Below, piece after piece: positions 1 to 8,903 of a stretch of DNA of 64,000 nucleotides. Numbering within the stretch: the stretch's first letter is position 1; each line of letters opens with the position of its first letter. The notes under the pieces were generated by a model, which ran no database searches, had not been told where the DNA came from, and was given only the letters and a program-made list of their open reading frames with translations. The position numbers and the translations under genes were made by a program. Location of the stretch: the NCBI GenBank assembly GCA_018241525.1, contig JAFEDR010000011.1, positions 620,001-684,000 of the forward strand, written 5' to 3'. Source of the stretch: Pseudomonadota bacterium (GTDB lineage Bacteria; Pseudomonadota; Gammaproteobacteria; Steroidobacterales; Steroidobacteraceae).

Positions 1-692
1 CGTTCGACCGCCCGCTGCCGGTCGCCACGGTCGCGGACGGCGATCCCGAGCGGCTGTGCGCGGGACTCGCCCGCCGGCTCGGCCAGCCGGCACTCGCCGC
101 CGCGCCGCTCGCCGACGCCGCCGTCGAACGTCGCCCGGAGCTGCGCGAGCTCGAAGCAACCGTCGCCGCCGCGGACGCCAGCGAACGCCTGGCGCGCGCG
201 GCGTTCCGTCCGCAGCTCGCGCTCGCCGTCGACGCCGGCACCCAGGGCGAGCGCTACGGGTTCTCGAGCGACGACCGCTACGTGCTCGCCTCGCTGGTGC
301 TGCGCTTCAGCCTCTATGCCGGCGGCGGCGACAGCGCCGGCGTCGCCTCGGCGCACGCGCTCGGCCGCGAGGCACGTGCCGAGCGCGGCCTCGCCGAGCA
401 GCGCGTCCGGCTCGACGTCGAGCAGTCGCTCGACGCGCTCGAGGTCGCTCGCGCCTCGCTCGACACCGCCGCCCGGCGCCTCGACGCCGCGCGCGGCGCG
501 TTCCGGATCGCCGAGCGCAAGCGCGACCTCGGCCAGATCAACCAGGCGGAGTTCCTCGACGCACGCCGCGCGCTGACCGACGCCGACCTCAACCTCGCGG
601 TCACGCGCTTCAGCGCGCTGACCTCGCTCGCCGACCTCGAGTTCGCCCTCGGCGTCGGCCCCCGCCACCCCCTGCCGGACCTCGCCCCATGA
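1..692 (+). CDS. Outer-membrane efflux protein, TolC family (5' truncated)
   Basis: The gene enters from the left edge; the frame from base 3 is open to the TGA at 690-692, giving the last 229 residues. It shows the usual end of a TolC/OprM-type outer-membrane factor: heptad-rich helix (ERRPELRELEATVAAADA), the FRPQLALAVDAG strand, the periplasmic ALRFSLYAGG-like strand and a second long helix ending in the conserved QINQAEFLDARRALTDAD motif. Such proteins form the trimeric exit duct of tripartite pumps. The stop overlaps the adaptor start as ATGA, so the three pump genes are one operon. The substrate cannot be read from sequence. Confidence 0.9.
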   Translation, partial: FDRPLPVATVADGDPERLCAGLARRLGQPALAAAPLADAAVERRPELRELEATVAAADASERLARAAFRPQLALAVDAGTQGERYGFSSDDRYVLASLVLRFSLYAGGGDSAGVASAHALGREARAERGLAEQRVRLDVEQSLDALEVARASLDTAARRLDAARGAFRIAERKRDLGQINQAEFLDARRALTDADLNLAVTRFSALTSLADLEFALGVGPRHPLPDLAP

Positions 693-1774
693 CGCCGCGC
701 CGAATCTCGATGTTGCCCCTCGCCGCCCTCGGGCTCGCCGCACTCGCGCTGGGCGCCTGCAGCCGCGCGCCCGACACGCCGACCGGCGCCGCGCCGCACC
801 GGCCGGTACGGGTCGCGCCACTCGCCAGAGCGCCGCTCGACGAGGGCGTGCACGCGGTGGGGCTGCTGACGCCGAAGGACGAGGCGCGCCTGGCGTTCAA
901 GGTGGGCGGCATCATTGAGTCTCTGCGCGTCGAGGAGGGCGCGCCGGTGCGCGCCGGCCAGCTGCTCGCGGAGCTGCGCCAGACCGAGATCGCCGCCGGC
1001 GTCGAGCAGGCGCGGCAGGCCTCCGCCAAGGCGGCGCGCGACCTCGCGCGGGCCCAGGCGCTCTATGCCGACGGCGTCGCGACCCAGGAGCAGGTCGAGG
1101 ACCTGACCACCGCGGCCCGCGTCGCGGCCGCGGCCGAGCGCAGCGCGGAATTCAACGCGAGCTACGCGCGCATCGTGGCGCCGGCCGCGGGCGTGGTGCT
1201 GCGCAAGCTCGCCGAGGCCCATGAGCTCGTGCAGGCGGGCCAGCCGGTGCTGGTGGTCGGCGGCGCCGGCCGCGGCTGGATCGTTCGCGTGGGTCTCGCG
1301 GACCGCGACGTCGTGCACGTCCGCACCGGCGATCCCGCGCGCGTGAGCTTCGACGCCTGGCCCGGACAGGGATTCACCGGCCGCGTCAGCAACGTCTCCT
1401 CGAGCGCCGACCCGGCGACCGGCACGTTCGCGGTCGAGGTGCAGGTCGAGCCGGGCGAGGCGCGCTTCGTGCAGGGCCTGGTGGCGAAGGTCACGCTGTC
1501 GCCGGCGAACGGCCGCAGCGCGAACCTGCTGCCGGTGCAGGCGCTCGTCGAGGCCAGCGGCGACGAGGCGAGCGTGTTCGTCCTCGACCGCCGGCAGGGC
1601 GTCGTGCACCGCGTGACGGTCCGCATCGGCCGGCTCGCCGGCAGCGAGGTCGAGGTCGTCGGCGGCCTGGACGCGGGCGCCGAAGTGGTCGTCGACGGCG
1701 CCGCGTTCCTCGAGAACGGCGAGGCGGTGCAGGTCGCCGGCGAGCACGCCGTCGCCCCGGCGCCGGCCGGCTGA
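689..1774 (+). CDS. RND efflux periplasmic adaptor lipoprotein (HlyD/AcrA family)
   Basis: A 361-residue membrane-fusion protein. The N-terminus MTPRRISMLPLAALGLAALA ends in a lipobox (LGAC), so it should be lipidated and tethered in the periplasm. The biotinyl-lipoyl half-motif around residues 70-95 (GIIESLRVEEGAPVRAGQLL), an alpha-hairpin (about 96-150), the second lipoyl half (IVAPAAGVVLRKLAEAHELV) and beta-barrel plus membrane-proximal domains follow in the normal order. The ATG overlaps the upstream stop, and the permease starts 9 bases downstream. The adaptor links the inner-membrane RND pump to the outer-membrane duct. Confidence 0.93.
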   Translation: MTPRRISMLPLAALGLAALALGACSRAPDTPTGAAPHRPVRVAPLARAPLDEGVHAVGLLTPKDEARLAFKVGGIIESLRVEEGAPVRAGQLLAELRQTEIAAGVEQARQASAKAARDLARAQALYADGVATQEQVEDLTTAARVAAAAERSAEFNASYARIVAPAAGVVLRKLAEAHELVQAGQPVLVVGGAGRGWIVRVGLADRDVVHVRTGDPARVSFDAWPGQGFTGRVSNVSSSADPATGTFAVEVQVEPGEARFVQGLVAKVTLSPANGRSANLLPVQALVEASGDEASVFVLDRRQGVVHRVTVRIGRLAGSEVEVVGGLDAGAEVVVDGAAFLENGEAVQVAGEHAVAPAPAG

Positions 1775-1783
1775 GGTCGCGCC

Positions 1784-4700
1784 ATGAGTCTCTGGGCATT
1801 CGCCGTCCGCCGCTGGCAGTTCACGCTGGTGCTGTTCGCGTTGCTGATCGCGCTCGGCGCCGCGAGCTTCTTCTCGATCCCGCGTTCCGAGGACCCGACG
1901 TTCCCGTTCCCCGCGACCACGATCACCATCGTCTGGCCGGGCGCGGACCCGAGCGACATGGAGCGGGTGGTGGTCAAGCCGCTCGAGGACGCGGTCAACT
2001 CGCTCGAGAACGTCAAGAAGATCGTCAGCTCCGCCTTCGACGGGCTCGCGGTGGTGCACGTCGAGTTCCACTACGGCAGCGACCCGGAGAAGAAGCAGGA
2101 CGAGGTGATCCGGGAGTTCAATCGCATCCGCTCGACGCTGCCGGCCGACATCGCGCAGATCGACATCGTCAAGAACAACCCCGGCCTCGTGAACATCGTG
2201 CAGCTCGCGCTCGTCTCCGACACTGCGAGCTACCGCGAGCTGAAGGAGCGCGCCGAGACGCTGCGCGACCTGCTCGAGACGGTGCCCGGCGTGCGCACGG
2301 CCGAGACCTGGGCCTACCCGAAGCCCGAGGTCAGGGTCGCGGTCGACCTCGAGCGCCTGGCGCGGGCCGGCGTCACGCTAGGCCAGGTCACGCAGGCGAT
2401 CCAGGGCCAGAGCGTCAACGTGCCGGGCGGCGCGGTCGACGTCGGACTGCGGCGCTACAACCTGAGGACCGCCGGCAGCTACGCCTCGCTCGAGGAGGTC
2501 GAGAACACGGTCGTCGGCGGCGCCGGCGGGCGGATCGTGCGGGTGCGCGACCTGGCGGTCGTGTCCTGGGCGACCGAGGAGCAGGCCTACACCGGCCGCT
2601 ACAACGGCAAGCGGGCGGTGTTCGTGACCGCCAACCAGAAGGACGCCACCAACATCTTCAAGGTGCGCGACGGCATCTACGCGAAGCTGCCGGACTTCGA
2701 GCGCGCCCTGCCCCCCGACATCCGCCTCGAGCGCGGCTTCGACCAGTCACGCAACGTCGCGCACCGGCTCGGCAAGCTCGGCGGCGACTTCGGGCTCGCG
2801 ATCGCGCTGGTGCTGCTGACGCTGCTGCCGCTCGGGCTGCGGGCCGCCGGGGTCGTGATGATCTCGGTACCGCTGTCGCTCGCGATCGGGCTCGCGCTGC
2901 TGTTCTTCGCGGGCTTCGGTCTCAACCAGCTGTCGATCGCCGGCTTCGTGCTCGCGCTCGGGCTGCTGGTCGACGACTCGATCGTCGTGGTCGAGAACAT
3001 CGCCCGCTTCGTCCGGAGCGGCTACGGCCGGGTCGAGGCGGCGATCCGCGCCACCGACCAGATCTACCTGGCGGTGCTCGGCTGCACCGCGACGCTGCTG
3101 CTCGCGTTCCTGCCGCTGCTGTTCCTGCCGGAGGGCGCCGGCGAGTTCATCCGCTCGCTGCCGGCCTCGATCCTGTTCACGGTGCTGGCCTCGCTGCTGG
3201 TGGCGCTGACGGTGATCCCGTTCCTCGCGAGCCGCATGCTGCGCGCCGAGGGCCCGCCGGCGGCCGACGCCGGGCGCCTGCAGCACCTGGTGCACCGTTT
3301 CGACGTGTTCGCCGACGAGCTGCTGGCGCGGGTGATGGCCACCATCCACGCCGTCTACGGGCCGGCCCTGCGCTGGGCGCTGGCGCGGCCGAAGGCGACG
3401 CTGGCGGCCGCGCTCGGGCTGTTCGTCGCGGTCGCCGCGACCATCCCGCTGATCGGCTTCAGCCTGTTCCCGAAGGCCGACGTGCCGCACTTCCTGGTGC
3501 ACGTCGACGCGCCCGAAGGGGCGAGCGTCGCGGAGACCGACCGCGCGCTGCGCTACGTCGAGGAGGAACTCGCGCGCCACCCGGAAGTACGCCGCTACTA
3601 CACCCACGTCGGCCACGGCTCGCCGTTCATCTACTACAACGTCTTCCCCGCCGGGCGCATCGCCAACGTCGGCGAGGTGTTCGTCGAGCTCGACAGCTTC
3701 GACCAGCGGCGCACGGTGCGGCTGTTCGAGGCGCTGCGCCAGCACTACAACGCGTACGCGCCGGCGCGCATCACGGTCAAGCAGTTCGAGCAGGGACCGC
3801 CGATCGACGCACCGGTCGCGTTTCGCATCGTCGGGCCCGAGCTCGAGACGCTGCGCGGCCTCGCCGCACAGGTCGAGCAGGCGCTCAAGGACACGCCGGG
3901 CACGCGCGACGTCAAGAACCCGGTGCGCCTGCTGCGCACCGACCTCAACCTCGGCATCGACACCCAGAAGGCGGGCCTGCTCGGCGTCAGCGCGCTCGAG
4001 GCCAACCGCACGGTGCGGCTCGCGATCGCCGGCCTCGCCGCCGGACAGTACCGGGCCCGCAACGGCGACGAGTACGACATCACGCTGCGGCTGCCGATGG
4101 CGGAGCGGCCGACGCTCGAGGCGCTCGATTCGATCCAGGTCAGCTCGGTCGCCGGCCGGCAGGTGCCGCTGCGCGAGATCGCCAGCCCGCGCTTCGAGAC
4201 CGTCACGAACTCCATCACCCGCTACAACCGCGAGCGCCAGGTCACCGTCTCGGCCGAGGTGCAGGTCGGCTACAACACCGCGCGCGTGACCGACGCCGCG
4301 CTCACGCGCATCCGCGCCATCGAGCTGCCGCCCGGCTACCGCTACGTCGTGGCGGGCGAGGTCGAGGCGCAGCAGGAGAGCTTCGGCGGGTTGCTGCCGG
4401 CGGTGCTGGTCGCGATCTTCGGCATCGTCGCGGTGCTGGTGCTCGAGTTCGGCAGCTTCCGCTCGACGCTGATCGTCGCCGGCGTCACGCCGCTCGGCAT
4501 CACCGGCGCGCTGCTGGCGCTGCTCTTCACCGGCTACACGCTGTCGTTCACCTCGATCATCGGCATGATCGCGCTGATCGGCATCGAGATTAAGAACTCG
4601 ATCCTGCTGGTCGACTTCACGAACCAGCTGCGCGAGCAGGGCACGCCGCTCGACGAGGCGATCGAGCGTGCCGGCGAGGTCCGCTTCCTGCCGATCCTGC

Positions 4701-4924
4701 TGACCTCCGCCACCGCGATCGGCGGGCTGCTGCCGCTCGCGCTACAGGGATCGGGCCTCTATTCGCCGCTTGCGGTCACGATCATCGGCGGCCTCGTGTC
4801 CTCGACCGTGCTGGCGCGGCTCGTGACGCCGGTCATGTACAAGCTGCTGCCGCCGCCGGTCAACGTGGCGGCCGGCGCCGAGGCGCCGCCGGCGGTGGCG
4901 GCGCCGGCTGCCGCGCCCGGCTGA
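1784..4924 (+). CDS. RND efflux permease (AcrB/HAE family)
   Basis: A 1046-residue inner-membrane proton antiporter of full RND length. It has the N-terminal amphipathic/TM start (SLWAFAVRRWQFTLVLFALL), two large periplasmic loops and 12 expected membrane spans. The TM4 proton-relay acid pair is present in GLLVDDSIVVVENI and the TM10 lysine in IEIKNSILLVDF, so the relay looks intact. It lies last in the duct-adaptor-pump operon. The sequence resembles the hydrophobic/amphiphilic efflux branch rather than the heavy-metal CusA branch because the methionine metal-relay residues are not obvious. No dedicated regulator is adjacent on the right; one may lie left of the window. Confidence 0.95.
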   Translation: MSLWAFAVRRWQFTLVLFALLIALGAASFFSIPRSEDPTFPFPATTITIVWPGADPSDMERVVVKPLEDAVNSLENVKKIVSSAFDGLAVVHVEFHYGSDPEKKQDEVIREFNRIRSTLPADIAQIDIVKNNPGLVNIVQLALVSDTASYRELKERAETLRDLLETVPGVRTAETWAYPKPEVRVAVDLERLARAGVTLGQVTQAIQGQSVNVPGGAVDVGLRRYNLRTAGSYASLEEVENTVVGGAGGRIVRVRDLAVVSWATEEQAYTGRYNGKRAVFVTANQKDATNIFKVRDGIYAKLPDFERALPPDIRLERGFDQSRNVAHRLGKLGGDFGLAIALVLLTLLPLGLRAAGVVMISVPLSLAIGLALLFFAGFGLNQLSIAGFVLALGLLVDDSIVVVENIARFVRSGYGRVEAAIRATDQIYLAVLGCTATLLLAFLPLLFLPEGAGEFIRSLPASILFTVLASLLVALTVIPFLASRMLRAEGPPAADAGRLQHLVHRFDVFADELLARVMATIHAVYGPALRWALARPKATLAAALGLFVAVAATIPLIGFSLFPKADVPHFLVHVDAPEGASVAETDRALRYVEEELARHPEVRRYYTHVGHGSPFIYYNVFPAGRIANVGEVFVELDSFDQRRTVRLFEALRQHYNAYAPARITVKQFEQGPPIDAPVAFRIVGPELETLRGLAAQVEQALKDTPGTRDVKNPVRLLRTDLNLGIDTQKAGLLGVSALEANRTVRLAIAGLAAGQYRARNGDEYDITLRLPMAERPTLEALDSIQVSSVAGRQVPLREIASPRFETVTNSITRYNRERQVTVSAEVQVGYNTARVTDAALTRIRAIELPPGYRYVVAGEVEAQQESFGGLLPAVLVAIFGIVAVLVLEFGSFRSTLIVAGVTPLGITGALLALLFTGYTLSFTSIIGMIALIGIEIKNSILLVDFTNQLREQGTPLDEAIERAGEVRFLPILLTSATAIGGLLPLALQGSGLYSPLAVTIIGGLVSSTVLARLVTPVMYKLLPPPVNVAAGAEAPPAVAAPAAAPG

Positions 4925-4928
4925 GCCG

Positions 4929-4945
4929 CCGCCCGGCGCGGGCGG
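4929..4945 (+). terminator. Hairpin after the RND operon
   Basis: Perfect 7-bp inverted repeat CCGCCCG/CGGGCGG with a 3-base loop, 5 bases after the permease stop. There is no T-run, only GTT, so it is a candidate transcript-end or mRNA-stabilising hairpin rather than a classical intrinsic terminator. Confidence 0.35.
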
Positions 4946-4982
4946 GTTGCGCGCGCCGGGCGCGTCTCGGCAGACTGCCGCG

Positions 4983-5516
4983 ATGCCCGCAGACGATCCC
5001 GCCGCCGCCGCGCCCACCGCGCCCACCACCCCGGCACCGCTGCGGTCGCTCGCCGTGCTGCGCGTGATCGCGATCTTCAAGTTCCTGAAGGCCTGCCTCG
5101 TGATCGTGACGGCCTTCGGCCTGCTGCGCTTCTACGACCCGGCCTTCCAGGTCGCCGTCTACAAGTTCCTCGGCGGCCTGCCGTACGCGTTCGAGCAGAA
5201 GCTGCTGCGCGAAGGGCTGGCGCTGCTGTCCGGCATGAGCCCGAAGCGCATCCAGGTCATCGCCGTCGCCACCTTCGCGTACGCGGGCCTGTTCCTGACC
5301 GAGGGCGTCGGGCTCTGGCTCGGCATGCACTGGGCCGAGGTGCTGACCGCGGTCGCCACGAGCTCGCTGATCCCGATCGAGCTCTACGAGCTCTGGCGGC
5401 ATCCGACGCTCAACAAGGTCGGGGTCGTGATCGTGAACGCCGCGATCCTGGGGTACCTCATCTGGCGGCTGCGGCGCGAGGCCGCGCTGCACCGCGCGGC
5501 GCGAACGCAGTCCTGA
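4983..5516 (+). CDS. DUF2127 family membrane protein
   Basis: A 177-residue integral membrane protein. After a Pro/Ala/Thr-rich start it reads LRVIAIFKFLKACLVIVTA, the hallmark first helix of the DUF2127 family, then a loop with a YKFLGGLPYAFEQKLLREG stretch and further helices around residues 97-120 (TFAYAGLFLTEGVGLWLGMHW) and 155-172. The conserved VLTAVATSSLIPIELYELWR segment is typical. The ATG at 4983 was chosen because the family motif begins soon after it; the upstream in-frame ATG at 4947 would add a 12-residue non-conserved extension. Function is unknown in the family. It stands alone 58 bases after the pump. Confidence 0.8.
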   Translation: MPADDPAAAAPTAPTTPAPLRSLAVLRVIAIFKFLKACLVIVTAFGLLRFYDPAFQVAVYKFLGGLPYAFEQKLLREGLALLSGMSPKRIQVIAVATFAYAGLFLTEGVGLWLGMHWAEVLTAVATSSLIPIELYELWRHPTLNKVGVVIVNAAILGYLIWRLRREAALHRAARTQS

Positions 5517-5573
5517 CTGGCGGCTCCGGGTAGAAGGGACTAGGCTGCGGCTATCCCCGCACCGGAGCGAGCC

Positions 5574-6098
5574 ATGCGCGCGATGACCGTTGTCCTCGTA
5601 ACCGCCGGGATCGCCCTCGGCGCCTGCACCACCACGAAATCCGCGCCGCCGCTCAAGGCTGGCGCGATGCTCGAGTCACGCTCGGGCAGCAGCGTCAGCG
5701 GACACGTCGACCTGGTCGAGTCGGCCGGGCAGCTGCGTGCGCACGTCGAGCTCGCCGGCCTTGCGCCCGGCTCCGAGCACGGCTTCCACGTCCACGAGAA
5801 GGGCGACTGCTCGGCGCCCGACGCCTCGAGCGCCGGCGGGCACTTCAACCCCACCAGCACCGCGCACGGCCGCTCCGGCGTGCCGCCGCACCACGCCGGC
5901 GACCTGCCGAGCCTGATCGCGGACGCGAACGGCAAGGTCCGCGCCGACCTGCTGCTCGAGGGCGTGACGCTGGCCGCCGGTCCGACGTCGATCGTCGGCC
6001 GCGCCTTCGTCGTGCACCGCGACCGCGACGACTACACCTCGCAGCCGGCGGGCAACGCCGGCCCGCGACTCGCGTGCGGCGTGATCACCGCCCGCTGA
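5574..6098 (+). CDS. sodC: Superoxide dismutase [Cu-Zn], lipoprotein form
   Basis: A 174-residue Cu/Zn superoxide dismutase that disproportionates superoxide in the periplasm. The first 18 residues form a signal peptide ending in the lipobox IALGAC, so the enzyme is probably membrane-anchored. Copper/zinc ligands are visible in GFHVHEKGDCS, GGHFNP, HHAGDLP and VVHRDRDDY; the conserved disulfide cysteines are in GDCS and RLACGV. The ORF is complete with normal spacing. It converges on the EamA gene, with a 14-base overlap of the 3' ends. OxyR lies 1.5 kb away, although nothing in the sequence shows direct control. Confidence 0.93.
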   Translation: MRAMTVVLVTAGIALGACTTTKSAPPLKAGAMLESRSGSSVSGHVDLVESAGQLRAHVELAGLAPGSEHGFHVHEKGDCSAPDASSAGGHFNPTSTAHGRSGVPPHHAGDLPSLIADANGKVRADLLLEGVTLAAGPTSIVGRAFVVHRDRDDYTSQPAGNAGPRLACGVITAR

Positions 6099-6984
6099 GC
6101 TTCGCGCCGCTGTTGGCGACGACGACCCCGGCGGCGACCGTGCCGAGCCCGACGGCCGTCGCGACGTCGACCGTGTCGCCGAGGATCAGCCAGCCGAACA
6201 GCGCGACCAGCACCGGCGCGAGCGGCGTGAAGCTCGCGGCGGCGGCGGCGCCGAGGCGCTGGATCGCGAACGCGAACGCCACCAGCGCGACCACGGCCGT
6301 CAGCACGCCCTGGTAGGCGACCTGCAGCGCGAAGTCCGCCGGCGGCACGCCCGCGAGGCGCGCGGCGCCGCCGCCGGCGAGATAGAGCGGCAGGAAGAGC
6401 ACGGCGTTCGCGACCGCGACGAACGCGGCGTTCAGCACCGGCGGGAGGCCGAGCACGCGGCTCGCGACCGTGTACGCCGCCCAGCCGAGCGAGGCACAGA
6501 GGATCAGCCCGAAGCCGAGCAAGCGCCCGCCGCCAGCCGCGAGATCGTGGCCGACGACGACTGCGATGCCGGCCAGGGTCAGCGCAAGGCCCGCCAGCCG
6601 CCGCGGCCGCGGCCGCTCGCCGAGCAGCGACCAGGCGAGCAGCGCCGCGAACGCGCTCGTCGCCCCCGGCCCGAGCACGCCGCCCTGGCCGGAGTTCGCG
6701 AGGCGCAGGCCGTAGGCGAACAGCAGGAAGTACGGGACGCCGGCGCCGGCGAGCAGCGCGAGCAGGGGCCCCGGCCGCCGCCACGGCAACTCGCGCACAC
6801 GCGGCGCCAGCACCGGCGCGAGCAGGAGCGCGGCGGTCCCGTAGCGCAGCGCCGCGACGTCGGCGGGCGTCAGCCGCGTCAGCACCCCGAGGCGGGTCAC
6901 GGGAATCCAGCCCGCCCAGATCGCGACGGCGCCGAGCGCCGCCGCGACGCCCGCGGCGCGCCCGGCGGCGGCCTCGGACCTCAC
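6085..6984 (-). CDS. DMT-superfamily (EamA) transporter
   Basis: A 299-residue, ten-helix drug/metabolite exporter with two EamA repeats (about residues 10-145 and 155-290). Typical features are the ALGAVAIWAGWIPVTRLG first helix, the SLLGERPRPRRLAGLALTLAGI motif ending repeat 1 and the LFGWLILGDTVDVATAVGL equivalent in repeat 2. It starts at GTG 6984. The substrate cannot be predicted; relatives export amino acids or metabolites. Its 3' end overlaps that of sodC by 14 bases on the opposite strand. Confidence 0.9.
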   Translation of the reverse strand: MRSEAAAGRAAGVAAALGAVAIWAGWIPVTRLGVLTRLTPADVAALRYGTAALLLAPVLAPRVRELPWRRPGPLLALLAGAGVPYFLLFAYGLRLANSGQGGVLGPGATSAFAALLAWSLLGERPRPRRLAGLALTLAGIAVVVGHDLAAGGGRLLGFGLILCASLGWAAYTVASRVLGLPPVLNAAFVAVANAVLFLPLYLAGGGAARLAGVPPADFALQVAYQGVLTAVVALVAFAFAIQRLGAAAAASFTPLAPVLVALFGWLILGDTVDVATAVGLGTVAAGVVVANSGAKLSGR

Positions 6985-7027
6985 GGCGCGCGCCGCGTGC
7001 AGCGTCGGCGAGGCACGCGGGCGCCCC

Positions 7028-7471
7028 TCAGCCGCTGCCGGCGGGAACGTCGAGGCCGATGCGGCCGGCGGCCCAGCGCAGCACGCGCTGCAGGCGCGGC
7101 ACGCTCAACGCGAGCGCGGTCGGCAGCGCCACCCAGCGGAACTCGTGGTGTTCGGCGCGACCGAGCTCGGGATTGACCGGCAACGTGACGACGCCATCCG
7201 GTGAGCGCGCGACGTAGAAGCGCACGACCTTGCCGCCGGCGTACGGTTCGGTCTCGATCGACTCCTCGCCCCAGTGGAAGTCGAGGTCGCCGAGGCCCGT
7301 TTCCTCGCGCACCTCGCGAACGGCCGCCTCGAGCGGCGTCTCGCCGGGCTCGAGCCGGCCCTTCGGCAGGTCCCAGTTCCGATAGGCCCGCAGCATCAGA
7401 AAGCGCGGGCCGTCGGCGGTGTCGCGGACCACGACGACGCCCGCCGCACGCTTGGGGCTCCGGCTACGCAT
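7028..7471 (-). CDS. Nudix hydrolase
   Basis: A 147-residue Nudix-family pyrophosphohydrolase. The complete Nudix box GX5EX7REUXEEXGU is present around residues 39-61 (starting GRLEPGE and ending REVREETGL), with the catalytic glutamates intact. It begins with a basic [17 protein letters not shown] strand and ends with a helical [15 protein letters not shown] segment, resembling small diadenosine-tetraphosphate or house-cleaning Nudix proteins. It is divergent from oxyR. A TATAAT hexamer lies only 6 bases upstream of its ATG, suggesting a leaderless transcript. Confidence 0.9.
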   Translation of the reverse strand: MRSRSPKRAAGVVVVRDTADGPRFLMLRAYRNWDLPKGRLEPGETPLEAAVREVREETGLGDLDFHWGEESIETEPYAGGKVVRFYVARSPDGVVTLPVNPELGRAEHHEFRWVALPTALALSVPRLQRVLRWAAGRIGLDVPAGSG

Positions 7472-7477
7472 CCGCTG

Positions 7478-7483
7478 ATTATA
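7478..7483 (-). promoter_or_regulatory. -10 hexamer TATAAT for the Nudix gene
   Basis: Minus strand reads TTATAAT then six bases (cagcgg) then the ATG at 7471, so a transcript would start at or very near the start codon. No good -35 is visible at 17 bases (CCGGCC). Confidence 0.4.
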
Positions 7484-7588
7484 AGGCGGCGGGCCTGCCC
7501 GGCCGGGCGGGCGGACGGGGCCGGTCGATTATCCGGCTCTATGGTGCCCCTAGAATTGATAGGATTGCTTCATGAGGCCGGAGCCGCC

Positions 7589-8485
7589 ATGAACCTGCGC
7601 GACCTGCGCTACCTCGTCGCGCTCGCCGACACGCGCCACTTCGGGCGCGCGGCGGCACGCTCGCACGTCAGCCAGCCGACGCTGTCGGCGCAGATCAAGA
7701 AGCTAGAGGACTACCTCGGCGCGCCGCTCGTCGAGCGCCAGCCGCGCAAGATCTCGCTGACCGAGCTCGGCGAGCGCGTCGTCGAGCGCGCCCGCCGGGT
7801 GCTGAAGGACAGCGACGACATCGTCGAGCTGGCGCGGGCCTCGCGCGACCCGCTGGCCGGGACGCTGCGCCTCGCGCTGATCCCGACGCTCGGCCCGTAC
7901 CTGCTGCCGCTCGTGACGCCGGTGCTGCGCAAGCGGCTGCCGAAGCTGCAGCTGATGCTGTACGAGTACCAGACCGGCCCGCTGCTCGAGCGGTTGCGTG
8001 CCGGCGAGCTCGACCTTGGCATCCTCGCGCTCGGCGTCGACACGGAGGGCCTCGAGACGCGCGCGCTCGGCGATGAGCCGTTCACACTCGCCCTGCCCGC
8101 CCACCACCGGCTCGCGAAGCAGGCCTCGGTGCGCACCGAGGATCTCACCGGCGAGACGCTGCTGCTGCTCGAGGACGGCCACTGCCTGCGCGACCAGGCG
8201 CTCGAGGTCTGCAGCCGCGTCGACGCCCACGAGTCGCAGGACTTCCGCGCGACCAGCCTCGAGACGCTGCGGCAGATGGTCGCGGCCGGGCTGGGCGTGA
8301 CCCTGCTGCCGGAGCTGGCCACCCGCGGCCCGTTCGCCAGCGCCCGCAGCGTCGCGGTGCGGCCGTTCGGCCGGCCGGTGCCGCACCGCACGATCGGCGT
8401 GGCCTGGCGTCGCAGCACCACCCGGCTCGCCGCGATCGAGGCGATCGCCGAGACGATCGCCGCGGCGCTCGCACCGCGCGCCTGA
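7589..8485 (+). CDS. oxyR: LysR-family hydrogen peroxide sensor OxyR
   Basis: A 298-residue LysR-type regulator. The winged HTH occupies residues 1-60 (MNLRDLRYLVALADTRHFGR...SQPTLSAQIKKLE). The sensor domain has LEDGHCLRDQALEVC, which places cysteines at exactly 199 and 208, the peroxide-sensing disulfide pair of E. coli OxyR, followed by the conserved ATSLETLRQMVAAGLGVTLLP. It should activate peroxide-defence genes when oxidised. ATG 7589 is chosen because the HTH begins there and a GGAG lies just upstream (gccggagccgcc). It is divergent from the Nudix gene with a 117-base shared intergenic region. Confidence 0.93.
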   Translation: MNLRDLRYLVALADTRHFGRAAARSHVSQPTLSAQIKKLEDYLGAPLVERQPRKISLTELGERVVERARRVLKDSDDIVELARASRDPLAGTLRLALIPTLGPYLLPLVTPVLRKRLPKLQLMLYEYQTGPLLERLRAGELDLGILALGVDTEGLETRALGDEPFTLALPAHHRLAKQASVRTEDLTGETLLLLEDGHCLRDQALEVCSRVDAHESQDFRATSLETLRQMVAAGLGVTLLPELATRGPFASARSVAVRPFGRPVPHRTIGVAWRRSTTRLAAIEAIAETIAAALAPRA

Positions 8486-8491
8486 CGGGCC

Positions 8492-8890
8492 TCAGGTCGT
8501 CGCCGGCGGCGTCGACTCGCGGCGGCGCATCCGCGTGCGAGCGAAGTAGTAGATGAGCTCCGCGAGTCCGATCGCCGCCGGGATCAGCCCGAACAGGAAC
8601 GGCACCTGCTCCGGCAGCGACATCAGCGCCGCCGTGACCGACAGGCCGACCGCGACCAGCACGAGGCCGTTGCGCAGGTAGCGGCCGTCGTCGCGCTCGC
8701 GCGGGTCGACGTCCGGTGGGTCGGGCGGCAGCTCGAGCCCCTTCTCGATGGCCGCGAGGCGCTCGCGGTGGCGCAGCTCGGCGCGGGTCACGCGCTGCCG
8801 GTAGTTGATGAAGAGCGCGAACATGCCGGCGCAGACGCCGGCCAGGATCGCGACGATCGGGATGAAGACACCGATGACGGCGGGATTCAT
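8492..8890 (-). CDS. DUF6249-type small membrane protein
   Basis: A 132-residue protein with an N-terminal membrane helix (PAVIGVFIPIVAILAGVCAGMFAL), a charged juxtamembrane helix (RQRVTRAELRHRERLAAIEKGLELP) and a pair of C-terminal helices (residues 76-115). This helix-RERLAAIEKG-two-helix layout is that of the DUF6249 family, often encoded near ECF sigma factors. A strong AAGGAG ribosome site precedes the ATG by 8 bases. It converges on oxyR and lies on the other side of a dyad from the ECF sigma gene. Function unknown. Confidence 0.7.
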   Translation of the reverse strand: MNPAVIGVFIPIVAILAGVCAGMFALFINYRQRVTRAELRHRERLAAIEKGLELPPDPPDVDPRERDDGRYLRNGLVLVAVGLSVTAALMSLPEQVPFLFGLIPAAIGLAELIYYFARTRMRRRESTPPATT

Positions 8891-8903
8891 GAGTCTCGTC
8901 TCC

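Noticed and set aside
7528..7564. Possible OxyR binding site upstream of oxyR (CTAT and ATAG half-sites)
   Set aside because: Half-sites occur but their spacing and order do not match the four-part ATAG/CTAT tandem consensus; too many mismatches to support.
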